Positions 48,394-57,000 are shown, counted from the first letter of the stretch. The stretch is DNA of 64,000 nucleotides from an uncultured Alphaproteobacteria bacterium (GCA_929200315.1 CAKMZB010000007.1:104808-168807); one strand, 5' to 3'. Translations and numbers: made by a program. Notes: generated by a model from the letters alone, not told the origin.

Positions 48394-49563
48394 TTAGGTG
48401 GAGGGCATCGCCGTTTCGGCAAGTTTGGCCCAATAGCTTGCGCCCATCGGAATGGCATCATCGTTGAAGTCATATTCCTCGTGGTGGAGACCGGCCGTGT
48501 CGCCATTGCCCATGAAGATGAAAGCACCGGGGCGCTCCAGCAGCATGTAGGAGAAATCCTCCCCGCCCATCACCGGCACCTGCTCCACATTGACCTTGGC
48601 ATCACCCGCCACATCCTTGGCAATGTCCGCTGCAAAGTCCGTCTGTTCCGCGTGGTTGTAGGTGACGGGGTAGCCTTCTTTGATGTGGAAGTTGAGCTCC
48701 GCGCCATAGGCGGCGGCAATACCTTCGCAGATTTCTTTCATGCGGCGATGAACGAGCAAGCGCACATCAGCGTCAAGGCAGCGAATTGTGCCCCAGAATT
48801 TCAACGTTTGCGGTATAACATTATAGGCCTTGCCCGCCTCAATACCCGTCACCGTGACCACAGCACTTTCCAGCGGATCAACATTGCGGGACACAATTGT
48901 CTGCAAGGCCTGCACCATCTGCGTTGCAATGATGATGGGGTCGTTGCCCTCATGAGGCATGGCGGCATGGGCACCCAGGGCGTTGATGAAAATTGTGAAC
49001 TCATCGGTCCCCGCCATGATCGCGCCGGAACGGATGGCAAATTCACCCACCGGCAGGCCGGGTTGGTTGTGGAGGCCATAGACCTCCTGAATGCCCCAGC
49101 GTTCCATCATCTTGTCGTCCACCATGGCCTTGCCGCCTGCCCCGCCTTCTTCGGCGGGCTGGAAGATCACGATGGCCTTGCCGTCAAAATTCCGGGTCTC
49201 GGCGAGATATTTCGCAGCGCCAAGCAGCATCGCCGTGTGACCGTCATGGCCGCAGGCATGCATCTTGCCGGCGACTTTGGATTTGTGCGGCAGATCGCGC
49301 TTTTCCTGGATCGGTAGTGCGTCCATATCCGCGCGCATACCGATGACGCGACCGCTCGTATCGGTCTTGCCGTTGATGACGCCAACAACGCCGGTGCGGC
49401 CAATCTGGCCGACAACTTCATCACAGCCGAACTCTTTCAGCTTCTGCACAACGAACTCCGCCGTGTATTCTACGTCGTAAAGGAGGCCGGGATTCTCATG
49501 GAGATGGCGACGCCATTCGGTGATTTCGGCGTGAAAGTCAGAAATGCGGTTGTTGACGGGCAT
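48394..49563 (-). CDS. M20-family amidohydrolase (hippurate-hydrolase-like)
   Basis: A 389-residue peptidase-like amidohydrolase. Metal ligands are visible in MHACGHDGHTAMLLG, QPAEEGGAGG and the C-terminal VPVMGGEDFSYMLLERPGAF. It cleaves N-acyl amino acids such as hippurate or N-acetyl compounds; the substrate is uncertain. The ATG at 49561-49563 begins MPVNNRISDFHAEITEWRR, the usual family start. It converges on the DUF6476-like gene. Confidence 0.92.
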   Translation of the reverse strand: MPVNNRISDFHAEITEWRRHLHENPGLLYDVEYTAEFVVQKLKEFGCDEVVGQIGRTGVVGVINGKTDTSGRVIGMRADMDALPIQEKRDLPHKSKVAGKMHACGHDGHTAMLLGAAKYLAETRNFDGKAIVIFQPAEEGGAGGKAMVDDKMMERWGIQEVYGLHNQPGLPVGEFAIRSGAIMAGTDEFTIFINALGAHAAMPHEGNDPIIIATQMVQALQTIVSRNVDPLESAVVTVTGIEAGKAYNVIPQTLKFWGTIRCLDADVRLLVHRRMKEICEGIAAAYGAELNFHIKEGYPVTYNHAEQTDFAADIAKDVAGDAKVNVEQVPVMGGEDFSYMLLERPGAFIFMGNGDTAGLHHEEYDFNDDAIPMGASYWAKLAETAMPST

Positions 49564-49736
49564 GTTTGGCCTGAAAAGAAGGGTGGAGATCAGCGCACAA
49601 TGTGCGACCGCAGCGGTCCCCGTGCAAGAGGTGCGCCGAATACCTGCCTCAAAAACTGTATTGCTGATCTCCCCCTCCAGCTCTTTACCGCTTATGGGAA
49701 GCTGGAGGAGGGCCGAACCGCAACCTATCCTATCAC

Positions 49737-50138
49737 TCAGTGATCGCACTTCACCCGGCGGCAGAGAGTGTAGTTGCGCAGGTGACCCGCGGCGATGGCG
49801 CTGGCGCCGATCAACGTGGCGATACGCTCACCAACTTCGCCCAGATAGTCATGGCCGAAAAAAGCAGCCAAGAAGAGCACGACGATACCGAAGGCACCCA
49901 GCACCATGACAGCGACGTTCTTATGCGCCCGGCACCCCAGCGTCAGTGCGACAAGGCTGAGAGGAATGACAAGCCACAGTAGGAGTGTGTGAAAGGATTC
50001 CTGCCCAAAGATCGTCGTCCCCAGAGCAGGAGCGAAACCAAGCAAAAGCGGCAACGTGAGGCAGTGGACAGCGCAGAGCATCGACGTGGAGATGGCAAGC
50101 TTGTCCATCCAGGGCGTGTTGGCGGTGAGGGTTTTCAT
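49737..50138 (-). CDS. MerC-like membrane protein
   Basis: A 133-residue protein with four hydrophobic helices. The first contains the paired-cysteine region typical of MerC-domain proteins (ISTSMLCAVHCLTLPLLLG, Cys four residues apart); a further AHKNV loop and a C-terminal CRRVKCDH cysteine/histidine tail follow. MerC proteins move mercury or, in homologues, other ions or haem-related compounds. No merA, merR or merP is nearby. A 29-base perfect palindrome lies 12 bases before its ATG. Confidence 0.8.
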   Translation of the reverse strand: MKTLTANTPWMDKLAISTSMLCAVHCLTLPLLLGFAPALGTTIFGQESFHTLLLWLVIPLSLVALTLGCRAHKNVAVMVLGAFGIVVLFLAAFFGHDYLGEVGERIATLIGASAIAAGHLRNYTLCRRVKCDH

Positions 50139-50150
50139 GAGGTGTCTCAA

Positions 50151-50179
50151 TCATATGTAACTTTGAAAGTTACATATGA
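50151..50179. promoter_or_regulatory. 29-bp perfect palindrome, likely operator for the merC-like gene
   Basis: The arms TCATATGTAACTTT and AAAGTTACATATGA pair perfectly around a single central base. It lies 12 bases upstream of the MerC-like start, overlapping the place where its -10 and transcription start should be. The size and symmetry suggest a dimeric repressor; I do not recognise the regulator family. Confidence 0.75.
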
Positions 50180-50457
50180 GATTACCCTTGCGTCGTCAAA
50201 GGGATTTTTTTGCAATCCAGAGCCTTTCTGCAACCAGAACCAACTCACCAATATCGGACTATCCACTCCTCTGCGCGTTGTGGCCTTGAACAGGTTTTCC
50301 TCCAAATTGAACTGCCCGTGTACAGTAGTTTCCCAGTTAAGCGCCGGGGCCGATTTACGTCTAGCTCCGTGGAACTGCCACGCCGTCAAAAGTTGCTTAC
50401 GCATAGCCGAACCTCTAGCGATGTCATTGACATCGAAAATTGAGCTGGAGCGACGAC

Positions 50458-51606
50458 ATGGCCAAGCAAGACGCTTTCTTTCTGATCGCCGATATTTCCG
50501 GCTATACCAAATTCATGGCGCAGGCTGAGATTGAGCATGCCAAGGGCATTTTGGAAGGGCTTTTCGGTTCTATCCTGCCGCTGATCCGCGCGCCCATGTC
50601 CATCTCTGGAATGCAGGGCGATGCAGTCTTTGCCTACGCCATCGACTGTGACGCGGTGTCCGGCCAGTTTCTGGTGGACTTGGCAGAGCGAATTTACTGC
50701 GCCTTTGCTGCTGAACGCGACAAGATGGAAATCAACACGTCCTGCACCTGCAATGCCTGCGCCAACATTGCTGCGTTGGAATTAAAGATAGTCCTGCACC
50801 ACGGGGCTTGCGTGTTTCAGGAAGCAAACGGGCGCCAGGAATTAGCGGGGCGCGATGTCATCGCCGCCTTCCGCCTGCTGAAGAACGAGGTGAAGGCCAA
50901 TACGGGGCTGACAGCTTACGCCTTGGTTACTTGCGATGCGGTGAGCAAAATGCCGGTCGATGAGATTTTCCATGACGCCAACCGCTATGTTGAGGAGATC
51001 GAGCATATCGGCCCGGTCGAATATATCCTCATCGACATGGACGATGCGCGGAACCGTCGCGATGCCGATGAGCGCATCTTCGTGGGCCATGACGACGAGT
51101 TGATGTTTGAGGAGTGGCAGCAGGAAATCCCCGCTTCCCCCGATACGATCTTCACTATGTGCAGCCGCAAAGATCTGCGTGGTGCTTGGTTGGGTGCCAC
51201 CGGAATAGATGTTTTGAAATCTAATGACGGGCGGTTCGGGACAGGCACTGAGCTGCATTGCCACCACGGCAAGAGCGGTTTCAAACTGGAGATCGTCGAC
51301 TGGCGGCCCGGAGAATACCTGTCCTGCCGCTACAAAGTTGGCTTCGGCCTGACCTTCTTGGAAACCATGGAGATGCAGGAGGTTGATGGCGGCACATTAT
51401 TTCGCCTGCGCAATGAGCAGGTTCGGACGAGTAACCTGCTGAAACGCCCGCTTGCAGCGATGATAAACCGCAAGCTCGCTACCGCATATGCACAGACCAA
51501 AACTGAACGTCTCGACTGCCTTACAGACATGGCGATTGAAATGGAGCGGAATGCCGCGGCCCCGAAAGTGGGTTTGGCGGATGCGGTTGTGTCGGCGACG
51601 GGTTAA
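50458..51606 (+). CDS. DUF2652 (cyclase-like) protein with C-terminal SRPBCC domain
   Basis: A 382-residue cytoplasmic fusion. Residues about 1-190 are a DUF2652 domain related to class III nucleotidyl cyclases: IADISGYTKFM with Asp about 12 and GMQGDAVF with Asp about 55, the metal-ligand positions of the cyclase fold, plus a CTCNAC cysteine cluster. Residues about 215-350 look like an SRPBCC/Bet v1-type ligand pocket (ASPDTIFTMCSRKDLRGAW, LSCRYKVGFGLTFLETMEM). Cyclase activity is unproven. Start: ATG 50458 rather than the TTG at 50440. A 278-base gap with no recognised element separates it from the palindrome. Confidence 0.8.
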   Translation: MAKQDAFFLIADISGYTKFMAQAEIEHAKGILEGLFGSILPLIRAPMSISGMQGDAVFAYAIDCDAVSGQFLVDLAERIYCAFAAERDKMEINTSCTCNACANIAALELKIVLHHGACVFQEANGRQELAGRDVIAAFRLLKNEVKANTGLTAYALVTCDAVSKMPVDEIFHDANRYVEEIEHIGPVEYILIDMDDARNRRDADERIFVGHDDELMFEEWQQEIPASPDTIFTMCSRKDLRGAWLGATGIDVLKSNDGRFGTGTELHCHHGKSGFKLEIVDWRPGEYLSCRYKVGFGLTFLETMEMQEVDGGTLFRLRNEQVRTSNLLKRPLAAMINRKLATAYAQTKTERLDCLTDMAIEMERNAAAPKVGLADAVVSATG

Positions 51607-51677
51607 GTGCGCCTACCCCACCGAATAACGACGGCGATGACGATGAGCAGATTGGGAATATCGAGCGGCTGCCAGCG

Positions 51678-52313
51678 TCACTTCAGTTGCTGTAACCGGC
51701 TCTTGGCTCTCTCGTTGCCATTGGCCGCCGCTTTTTCCATCCACTCAACTGCCTTGGCCTTATCCTGCGACAGACCACCGACACCCTTGAGGTAGTGCAG
51801 GCCCAGAAGATATTGTGATGCGGCGTGGCCCTGGTCAGCGGCCTTGCGGTACCATTTCACCGACTGCACCTTATCCAAGGGCGCGCCAAGGCCGATCTGA
51901 TAGGCTTCCGCCACCTGATATTGCGCCTCTGCGTAACCCTGTTCGGCAGCCTTGCGATACCATTCCAACGCTTTGTCATAGTCTATGCGCACCACGTCGT
52001 TGGGGGCGTAGTAGTAGATGTCGCCCACATTGTGCTGGGAATAGGCGTCGCCTTGATCAGCAGCCTTGCGGAAATATTGAAGCGCCGTTTTGTAGTTCAC
52101 CGCCGTGCCCAAACCTTCGTAAGCCATGTGCCCGACATAAGATGCAGCGAAAGCGTCCCCTCCGTCCGCCAGTGCCTTGAAGCTTTGATAGGCGGCCGTG
52201 TGGTTCCCAGCATCGTATTGCGCCACCGCGGCGTCCACCTTGTCGGCGGCATAGGCCACAGAGAGGCCGAGTGTCAGCATTGTGGCCAGCACGAGGTTGC
52301 AAAACTTCAACAT
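51678..52313 (-). CDS. Sel1-repeat protein, exported
   Basis: A 211-residue protein with a signal peptide (NLVLATMLTLGLSVAYA) and about four to five Sel1/TPR-like repeats, for example YDKALEWYRKAAEQGYAEAQY and VKWYRKAADQGHAASQYLLG, plus KAVEWMEKAAANGNERAKS. Such solenoids mediate protein contacts in the periplasm. The ATG at 52311-52313 begins the signal peptide; an upstream extension has no support. Confidence 0.85.
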   Translation of the reverse strand: MLKFCNLVLATMLTLGLSVAYAADKVDAAVAQYDAGNHTAAYQSFKALADGGDAFAASYVGHMAYEGLGTAVNYKTALQYFRKAADQGDAYSQHNVGDIYYYAPNDVVRIDYDKALEWYRKAAEQGYAEAQYQVAEAYQIGLGAPLDKVQSVKWYRKAADQGHAASQYLLGLHYLKGVGGLSQDKAKAVEWMEKAAANGNERAKSRLQQLK

Positions 52314-52937
52314 AAACGCCTCCTTCGCTAAATCACGCAGATAACAGAGCAACTTCTGCGCTGGTCAGAATGCTAGCGGGAAATTCACATGTTGGGAAAC
52401 CAACGCAAAAACCGCACTGCTCAGAAGAGAAATTGTTTAACGGCGCCAACGTGTTGAACGCATCAATACGCCTTCATACAATATCCAACTTATCCACCCC
52501 CTCACCCGCCGTGGCACACTCCTCCCGTCCTCGCACGGGAACCGGCGGATCATGACCGTCATCTTTCGCCGTGCGGGGCCGGTTCTTCCGTGACTGGGGG
52601 TGTAACGAACCCTACGGGCGGAGCCACGATCCGATTGTGCCGCAACCTGGTTCGACCCCAGGCAATGTCCGGCATACCTTCCCTTGGCAGAAATGCCCTG
52701 TGGCTGGGGTAGAGGATGGGGCGGGCAGCAGAACCGGGCGGGGTATGTTCGCGCACTACTTATCGCCGAGACTACGGCTCAGGGTTCGCTTACTCACCCC
52801 GCCGGTTTCATGTCTGTTGCCGCTCGCGCCTGTCGGCTGCCGCGGTCTGTTGCCGCTCGCGCCTGTCGGCGGCTGCGGTTAAATTTGCTCGACCAAATTT
52901 GGGGCAAGGTGTCACCCCCAACCAAAACGGTAAAAAC
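52314..52937. other. non-coding region with tandem repeat and structured sequence before ppk2
   Basis: No convincing gene is present. From 52560 on it is strongly GC-rich and rich in potential stems: CCTGG-TTCGACC-CCAGG resembles a T-arm but has no tRNA around it. A 33-bp unit starting TCTGTTGCCGCTCGCGCC is repeated in tandem at 52813-52845 and 52846-52878. Frames of 60 to 100 codons on both strands look like composition artefacts. Confidence 0.5.
52733..52806. ncRNA. candidate structured RNA element (unidentified)
   Basis: GGCGGGGT (52737-52744) pairs with ACCCCGCC (52796-52803), extendable outwards by ACCG and CGGT with one bulged base. It encloses a 51-base interior with a second stem GCCG-AGACTA-CGGC at 52765-52778. 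I could not match it to 6S RNA, tmRNA, RNase P, SRP RNA or a known riboswitch. Strand and expression are unknown. Confidence 0.25.
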
Positions 52938-52980
52938 TTGACTCAGATCAAAGTTTTCAACGCCGCCGCACGCCTAATCT
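52938..52980 (+). promoter_or_regulatory. FNR/FixK-type box and -10 element of ppk2
   Basis: TTGACTCAGATCAA (52938-52951) fits TTGA-N6-TCAA, the FNR/FixK/FnrL consensus. A -10-like TAATCT lies at 52975-52980. A transcript starting near 52986 would place the box centre at about -41.5, the class II activation position, and leave a 26-base leader to the ATG at 53012. Confidence 0.65.
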
Positions 52981-53011
52981 GCACCCAGTGGGAGTGTTAA
53001 AGGGCGTCGCC

Positions 53012-53941
53012 ATGACTGGCAAAAAGGCAAAAGATACGAAGGGCGAGAGCACCGCCTCCCTGGAAGCCGGAGCCTTCCCCGCACCCCAAGCGTGCGACAA
53101 TGTCCGTCAATTGTTTGAGAACGGCGAATACCCCTATTCCGAAAAGATCGCGACATCTGATTACGAGGCCCGCAAGGCCGAATTGCAGGTGGAGCTTTTA
53201 AAGGCGCAGGACTGGGTCAAAGCGACGAACCAAAAGGTCGTGGTGATCTTTGAGGGGCGTGATGCAGCAGGGAAGGGCGGTGCTATTAAGCGCTTCATGG
53301 AGCATCTCAACCCACGCGGCGCACGTACCGTCGCGCTGGACAAGCCCTCTGAGCGCGAGCAAACCCAATGGTATTTCCAGCGCTACATGCAGCATCTCCC
53401 GTCAGGGGGAGAAATGGTGCTGTTTGACCGCTCCTGGTACAACCGCGCCGGTGTCGAGCGGGTGATGAATTTCTGCACCCCAAACGATTATCTGGAGTTC
53501 ATGCGGGAAGCACCCGAACTGGAGCGCATGTTTACCCGCTCAGGCATAATTCTGTTTAAATACTGGTTTTCAGTCACGCAATCAGTGCAGTACGAACGGT
53601 TTCGCTCCCGTGAGTTGGAGCCGCTGAAACGCTGGAAGTTGTCTCCCATCGACCGTCAGTCCTTAGACAAGTGGGACGACTATACCGAAGCCAAAGAAGC
53701 CATGTTCTTCTACACCGATACCGCTGACGCGCCGTGGACGATCATAAAGTCCAATGACAAGAAGCGCGCGCGATTGGAGTGCATTCGCCATTTCCTGCAT
53801 TCGCTGCCCTACACCGACAAGGACGAGGATATCGTCGGCACGCCTGACCCGCTTATTGTCGGCTCCAGCAACGATGTGATCGGGCGCAGCGACCACATTC
53901 TTGGCAAAAGTCTGCATCCCAACCAGAAGCGCAAGCGATAG
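53012..53941 (+). CDS. ppk2: polyphosphate kinase 2
   Basis: A 309-residue PPK2-family kinase. Walker A is VIFEGRDAAGKGGAIKRF (about 76-93), followed by PRGARTVALDKPSERE, QWYFQRYMQHLP, the Walker B/lid FDRSWYNRAGVERVM, and the KRWKLSPIDR segment; these are class I PPK2 signatures. It moves phosphate between polyphosphate and NDP. An N-terminal region of about 70 residues precedes the core. The ATG at 53012 is preferred to a GTG at 52988, which would lie at the predicted transcription start. Confidence 0.93.
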   Translation: MTGKKAKDTKGESTASLEAGAFPAPQACDNVRQLFENGEYPYSEKIATSDYEARKAELQVELLKAQDWVKATNQKVVVIFEGRDAAGKGGAIKRFMEHLNPRGARTVALDKPSEREQTQWYFQRYMQHLPSGGEMVLFDRSWYNRAGVERVMNFCTPNDYLEFMREAPELERMFTRSGIILFKYWFSVTQSVQYERFRSRELEPLKRWKLSPIDRQSLDKWDDYTEAKEAMFFYTDTADAPWTIIKSNDKKRARLECIRHFLHSLPYTDKDEDIVGTPDPLIVGSSNDVIGRSDHILGKSLHPNQKRKR

Positions 53942-53982
53942 ACGCGGACTCTCACTTGTCATCCCAACACCCGGTCAGACCG

Positions 53983-54072
53983 TTAATTGTCAGCCCCGCG
54001 CAGGCGGGAATCCATAACCGATGTGGGACGTATTTCGAGATGGATCCCCGCCTGCGCGGGGCTGACAATTAA
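53983..54072. repeat. MITE/BIME-like element with 26-bp perfect terminal inverted repeats
   Basis: The left arm (53983-54008, beginning TTAATTGTCAGCCCCGCG) and right arm (54047-54072, ending CGGGGCTGACAATTAA) are exact inverted copies over 26 bases. Pairing continues inward through AATCCAT/ATGGATC with one mismatch. No coding sequence is inside. It lies in the 342-base gap between ppk2 and rpoH, which otherwise holds only A+T-rich promoter-like sequence (54130-54200) before rpoH. Confidence 0.85.
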
Positions 54073-54283
54073 AAGAATGGCGCTGAACCCACGAACTCCA
54101 CGATCCGCGGTGGGGATCATCACCCCAACCCTTCAAAAAAAAATTAATCGCAAAAATACGATGAAATCTCCAAAATCGTACCTATATGAGAAATAACAGG
54201 TCCTGTGCGCGCTTTGTCGGCATAAGGGCCAGAGAATGTGCCAGTGCCTTTGAGGACTGGCCTACGCGAAGGAGAGACGCGCC

Positions 54284-55192
54284 ATGGCAAACACACTTCC
54301 CACAGTTTCTGCTAGCGGAAACGGTCTTCAGCGCTACATGGAAGAAATCCGTAAATTCCCCATGCTGACACCGGATGAGGAATTCATGCTCGGCAAACGC
54401 TATGCCGAACATGACGACACGGCCGCGGCGCACAAGATGGTGACGTCCCACCTGCGCCTCGTTGCCAAGATCGCCATGGGCTATCGCGGCTATGGGTTGC
54501 CGGTTTCAGAGGTAATTTCGGAGGGCAATGTCGGCCTCATGCAGGCCGTCAAGAAGTTCGACCCTGATAAAGGTTTCCGTCTTGCCACTTACGCCATGTG
54601 GTGGATCAAGGCCTCGATCCAGGAATATGTCCTGCGGTCGTGGAGCCTTGTCAAAATGGGCACCACTGCCAACCAGAAGCGCCTGTTCTTCAACCTGCGC
54701 AAGCTGAAGGGCAAAATGAAAGCTCTGGAAGAGGGCGACCTGAAGCACGAGCACACCGAGAAGATCGCCAAGACCCTTGGCGTCTCTGAAGAAGAAGTGC
54801 TGTCGATGAACCAGCGCCTGTCGGGCGACGCTTCCCTCAACGCGCCCATCAAGGCAGCGGAAGGGGAAAGCGGCCAGTGGCAGGACTGGCTGGTGGATGA
54901 AAGCCCAAGCCAGGAAACGCTTCTGGTCCAGCAGGATGAGCTGGAAGTGCGCCGCGAAATGCTCGCCGACGCGATGGACGTGCTCAACGAGCGCGAGCAG
55001 CGCATCTTCACCGCCCGCCGTCTGTCTGAAGACCCGCTAACGCTGGAAGAATTGTCAAAGGAATTCGACGTCTCCCGCGAGCGCGTCCGCCAGATCGAAG
55101 TGCGCGCCTTTGAAAAAGTGCAAAAAGCAATGGTGAACGCTGCAAAAGAGCTGGCAAAGCCTGCTGCACAACTTGAGGCGGCTGCGGTGTAA
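54284..55192 (+). CDS. rpoH: RNA polymerase sigma-32 factor RpoH
   Basis: A 302-residue sigma-70-family factor. Region 2 has LVAKIAMGYRGYGLPVSEVI and FRLATYAMWWIKASIQEYVL; the RpoH box QKRLFFNLRKLK identifies the heat-shock sigma; region 4 ends with EEFDVSRERVRQIEVRAFEK-like sequence (here KEFDVSRERVRQIE). It directs heat-shock transcription and is degraded by FtsH in other species. Alphaproteobacteria may have several copies; this one cannot be told from an RpoH2 without comparison. Confidence 0.93.
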   Translation: MANTLPTVSASGNGLQRYMEEIRKFPMLTPDEEFMLGKRYAEHDDTAAAHKMVTSHLRLVAKIAMGYRGYGLPVSEVISEGNVGLMQAVKKFDPDKGFRLATYAMWWIKASIQEYVLRSWSLVKMGTTANQKRLFFNLRKLKGKMKALEEGDLKHEHTEKIAKTLGVSEEEVLSMNQRLSGDASLNAPIKAAEGESGQWQDWLVDESPSQETLLVQQDELEVRREMLADAMDVLNEREQRIFTARRLSEDPLTLEELSKEFDVSRERVRQIEVRAFEKVQKAMVNAAKELAKPAAQLEAAAV

Positions 55193-55214
55193 GCGGCCAG
55201 ACTGTTTTACAATT

Positions 55215-55240
55215 GTCATTCCCGCAAAAGCGGGGATGAC
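55215..55240. repeat. REP-like palindrome
   Basis: GTCATTCCCGC and GCGGGGATGAC flank an AAAA loop 22 bases after the rpoH stop. It belongs to the same family as the copies at 46933, 53983 and 62920. It could double as a transcription barrier. Confidence 0.8.
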
Positions 55241-55278
55241 AGCCGAGTTGGTCGGGCAAGCCCCTGACATCTCGCCGG

Positions 55279-55308
55279 GTCATCCTCGTCCTCCGTACAG
55301 AGGATGAC
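55279..55308. repeat. second palindrome after rpoH (related core)
   Basis: GTCATCCT and AGGATGAC form the arms, with a partly paired CGTCCTC/GTACAG interior. It shares the GTCAT...ATGAC ends with the other repeats but not the CCCGC core, so it is a divergent relative. Confidence 0.6.
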
Positions 55309-55374
55309 AGACGTGACATGAACCTCGCTTCCATAATCTTTCCCCGCCACACTCCGCTGTGCTAAACTCACACC

Positions 55375-56358
55375 ATGTCCAATGGTGCAAAGCTCGTCCC
55401 CAATGATGTCCTGCGCGATCTGTCGGGTCGCTCCAACCTCATGGGAGCTTGGCTGCTGATCCATGCCTGGGGCGTGATTGTGCTCGCGGTTGCCATTTTC
55501 GCCGCCTTCCCCAATCCGTTGACCTTCTTGTTCGCGGTTATGATCATCGGTTCGCGACAGCTTGGTCTGGCCATCATCATGCACGAGGCGGCCCATGCGG
55601 CGCTCTTCAAGACCAAGACTTTCAATGAATTTGCAGGCCAGTGGCTCGCCGGCGCGCCTATCCTAGCCGATATGAGCGCCTATCGCCGTTATCACCTGAA
55701 ACACCATCGCTATACGCAAACAGACGAGGATCCAGACCTCGTCCTGTCACTCCCCTTCCCCACGACCCGCGCCAGTCTGTTGCGCAAATTTTTTCGCGAC
55801 CTGACGGGCCAGACAGGCATCAGACTGCTGGTGGGGCGGATTGTCCGCGCCTTCCAACTGGCAGGGGAGGCTGACGCGATCGAAGAGGCGCAGAAGCAAA
55901 ACTTAACCGACACCAATGATCTCGGCTCTTTTGTGAAGGCGCTTGCCGTTAACATCGGCATCGTTATCGCCTTTGGCATCGCTGGTTTTGCCTGGAACGG
56001 CTCCTGGTGGTGGGGGCTTTCCTTCTGGTTGCTGCCGCTTCTCACCTGGTTCCAGCTCGTCGTCCGAGTGCGCAACATTGCTGAACATGCTGCAACCGAG
56101 CGGTCGGATGATCCGCTGCGTAATACCCGCACAACGCTGGCCAACCCCATCGCTCGAGCCTTCATCGCGCCCTATTGGGTAAATTATCATCTCGAACATC
56201 ATGTAGCGATGTATGTGCCATGCTTTCGCTTGCCCAAGCTGCACGCCATCCTTCGCGCGGGTGAACATGGCGAGCGGATGCGTGTCGCCAAGGGTTACGG
56301 TGCGGTGTTGAAAAAGGCCGGATGGGACCGTCACGCCCCCGCTGCTGCCGACAGCTAG
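55375..56358 (+). CDS. membrane fatty-acid desaturase
   Basis: A 327-residue integral membrane di-iron desaturase. The three histidine boxes are present: HEAAH (about 64-68), HLKHH (about 105-109) and YHLEHH (about 266-271), with membrane helices between them (LLIHAWGVIVLAVAIFAAFP). It introduces double bonds or hydroxyls into acyl lipids. The family also includes carotenoid ketolase-like enzymes; no carotenoid genes are nearby. Confidence 0.9.
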   Translation: MSNGAKLVPNDVLRDLSGRSNLMGAWLLIHAWGVIVLAVAIFAAFPNPLTFLFAVMIIGSRQLGLAIIMHEAAHAALFKTKTFNEFAGQWLAGAPILADMSAYRRYHLKHHRYTQTDEDPDLVLSLPFPTTRASLLRKFFRDLTGQTGIRLLVGRIVRAFQLAGEADAIEEAQKQNLTDTNDLGSFVKALAVNIGIVIAFGIAGFAWNGSWWWGLSFWLLPLLTWFQLVVRVRNIAEHAATERSDDPLRNTRTTLANPIARAFIAPYWVNYHLEHHVAMYVPCFRLPKLHAILRAGEHGERMRVAKGYGAVLKKAGWDRHAPAAADS

Positions 56359-56451
56359 AGCGTTCAATCCACGCGAACATTTGCGTGATGTTGCCCCGCA
56401 GACCGAGTGGCTGTGCTAGATTGGTGGTCCATTCAAGAACGGATCACGACA

Positions 56452-57000
56452 ATGCCCATTCTCCCGACCACCAAAGTGCCAGCCCTCAATGTTTCGCTGG
56501 TTGCAGGCGGCTCATGGTCTCTCGCCGACAGCACGGCCAGCAGCTTCACCATGGTAATTTTCTACCGCGGTTATCATTGCCCCAAATGCAAAGAGCAGCT
56601 GCTGGATGTGCAGGAGCGGCTAGCGGATATCGAGGCCAAGGGCGCGCAGGTGATTGCTGTCTCGATGGACCCCCAGGATCGTGCGGAAAGCACGCGCGAC
56701 GAGTGGGGCCTTCCCCGTCTCAACCTCGGCTATGGCCTTTCTAAACAGGCCGCCCGTGGCTGGGGTCTCTTCATGTCTTCTTCACGCGGCAAGACATCGC
56801 TTGGCATTGAAGAACTGAAGGTCTTCAACGAGCCCGGCCTCTTCCTCGTGCGCCCACCCGCCCATGATGATGCAAGCACGCTCTACGCAAGCTGGGTGCA
56901 GACCACGCCCTTTGCCCGCCCACCGGTGAACGACCTTCTGGCGCTCATGAACTTTGCCAATGAAAAGAGTTATCCGCCCCGCGGCATCCTTGCCGCGTAG
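56452..57000 (+). CDS. AhpC/TSA-family (peroxiredoxin-like) protein
   Basis: A 182-residue thioredoxin-fold protein. The active site lies in MVIFYRGYHCPKCKEQLLDV: a CPKC motif with Cys about 42 and Cys about 45, where a classical Prx has a single Thr-x-x-Cys. The rest (VIAVSMDPQDRAESTRDEWG) is peroxiredoxin-like. A cytoplasmic peroxide or thiol reductase role is likely. The ATG at 56452 is chosen over an upstream start that adds 15 unrelated residues. Confidence 0.85.
   Translation: MPILPTTKVPALNVSLVAGGSWSLADSTASSFTMVIFYRGYHCPKCKEQLLDVQERLADIEAKGAQVIAVSMDPQDRAESTRDEWGLPRLNLGYGLSKQAARGWGLFMSSSRGKTSLGIEELKVFNEPGLFLVRPPAHDDASTLYASWVQTTPFARPPVNDLLALMNFANEKSYPPRGILAA

Noticed and set aside
49671..49714. 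Terminator after the MerC-like gene
   Set aside because: The inverted repeat CTCCAGCT/AGCTGGAG has a long loop and no U-tract, so it is not convincing.
52559..52900. Possible tmRNA, tRNA or cobalamin riboswitch, suggested by a T-arm-like hairpin and a minus-strand GGGAAGG segment
   Set aside because: No acceptor stem with CCA, no tag-coding frame of the alphaproteobacterial type, and none of the required adjacent riboswitch boxes is found in order. Kept only as unidentified structured sequence.
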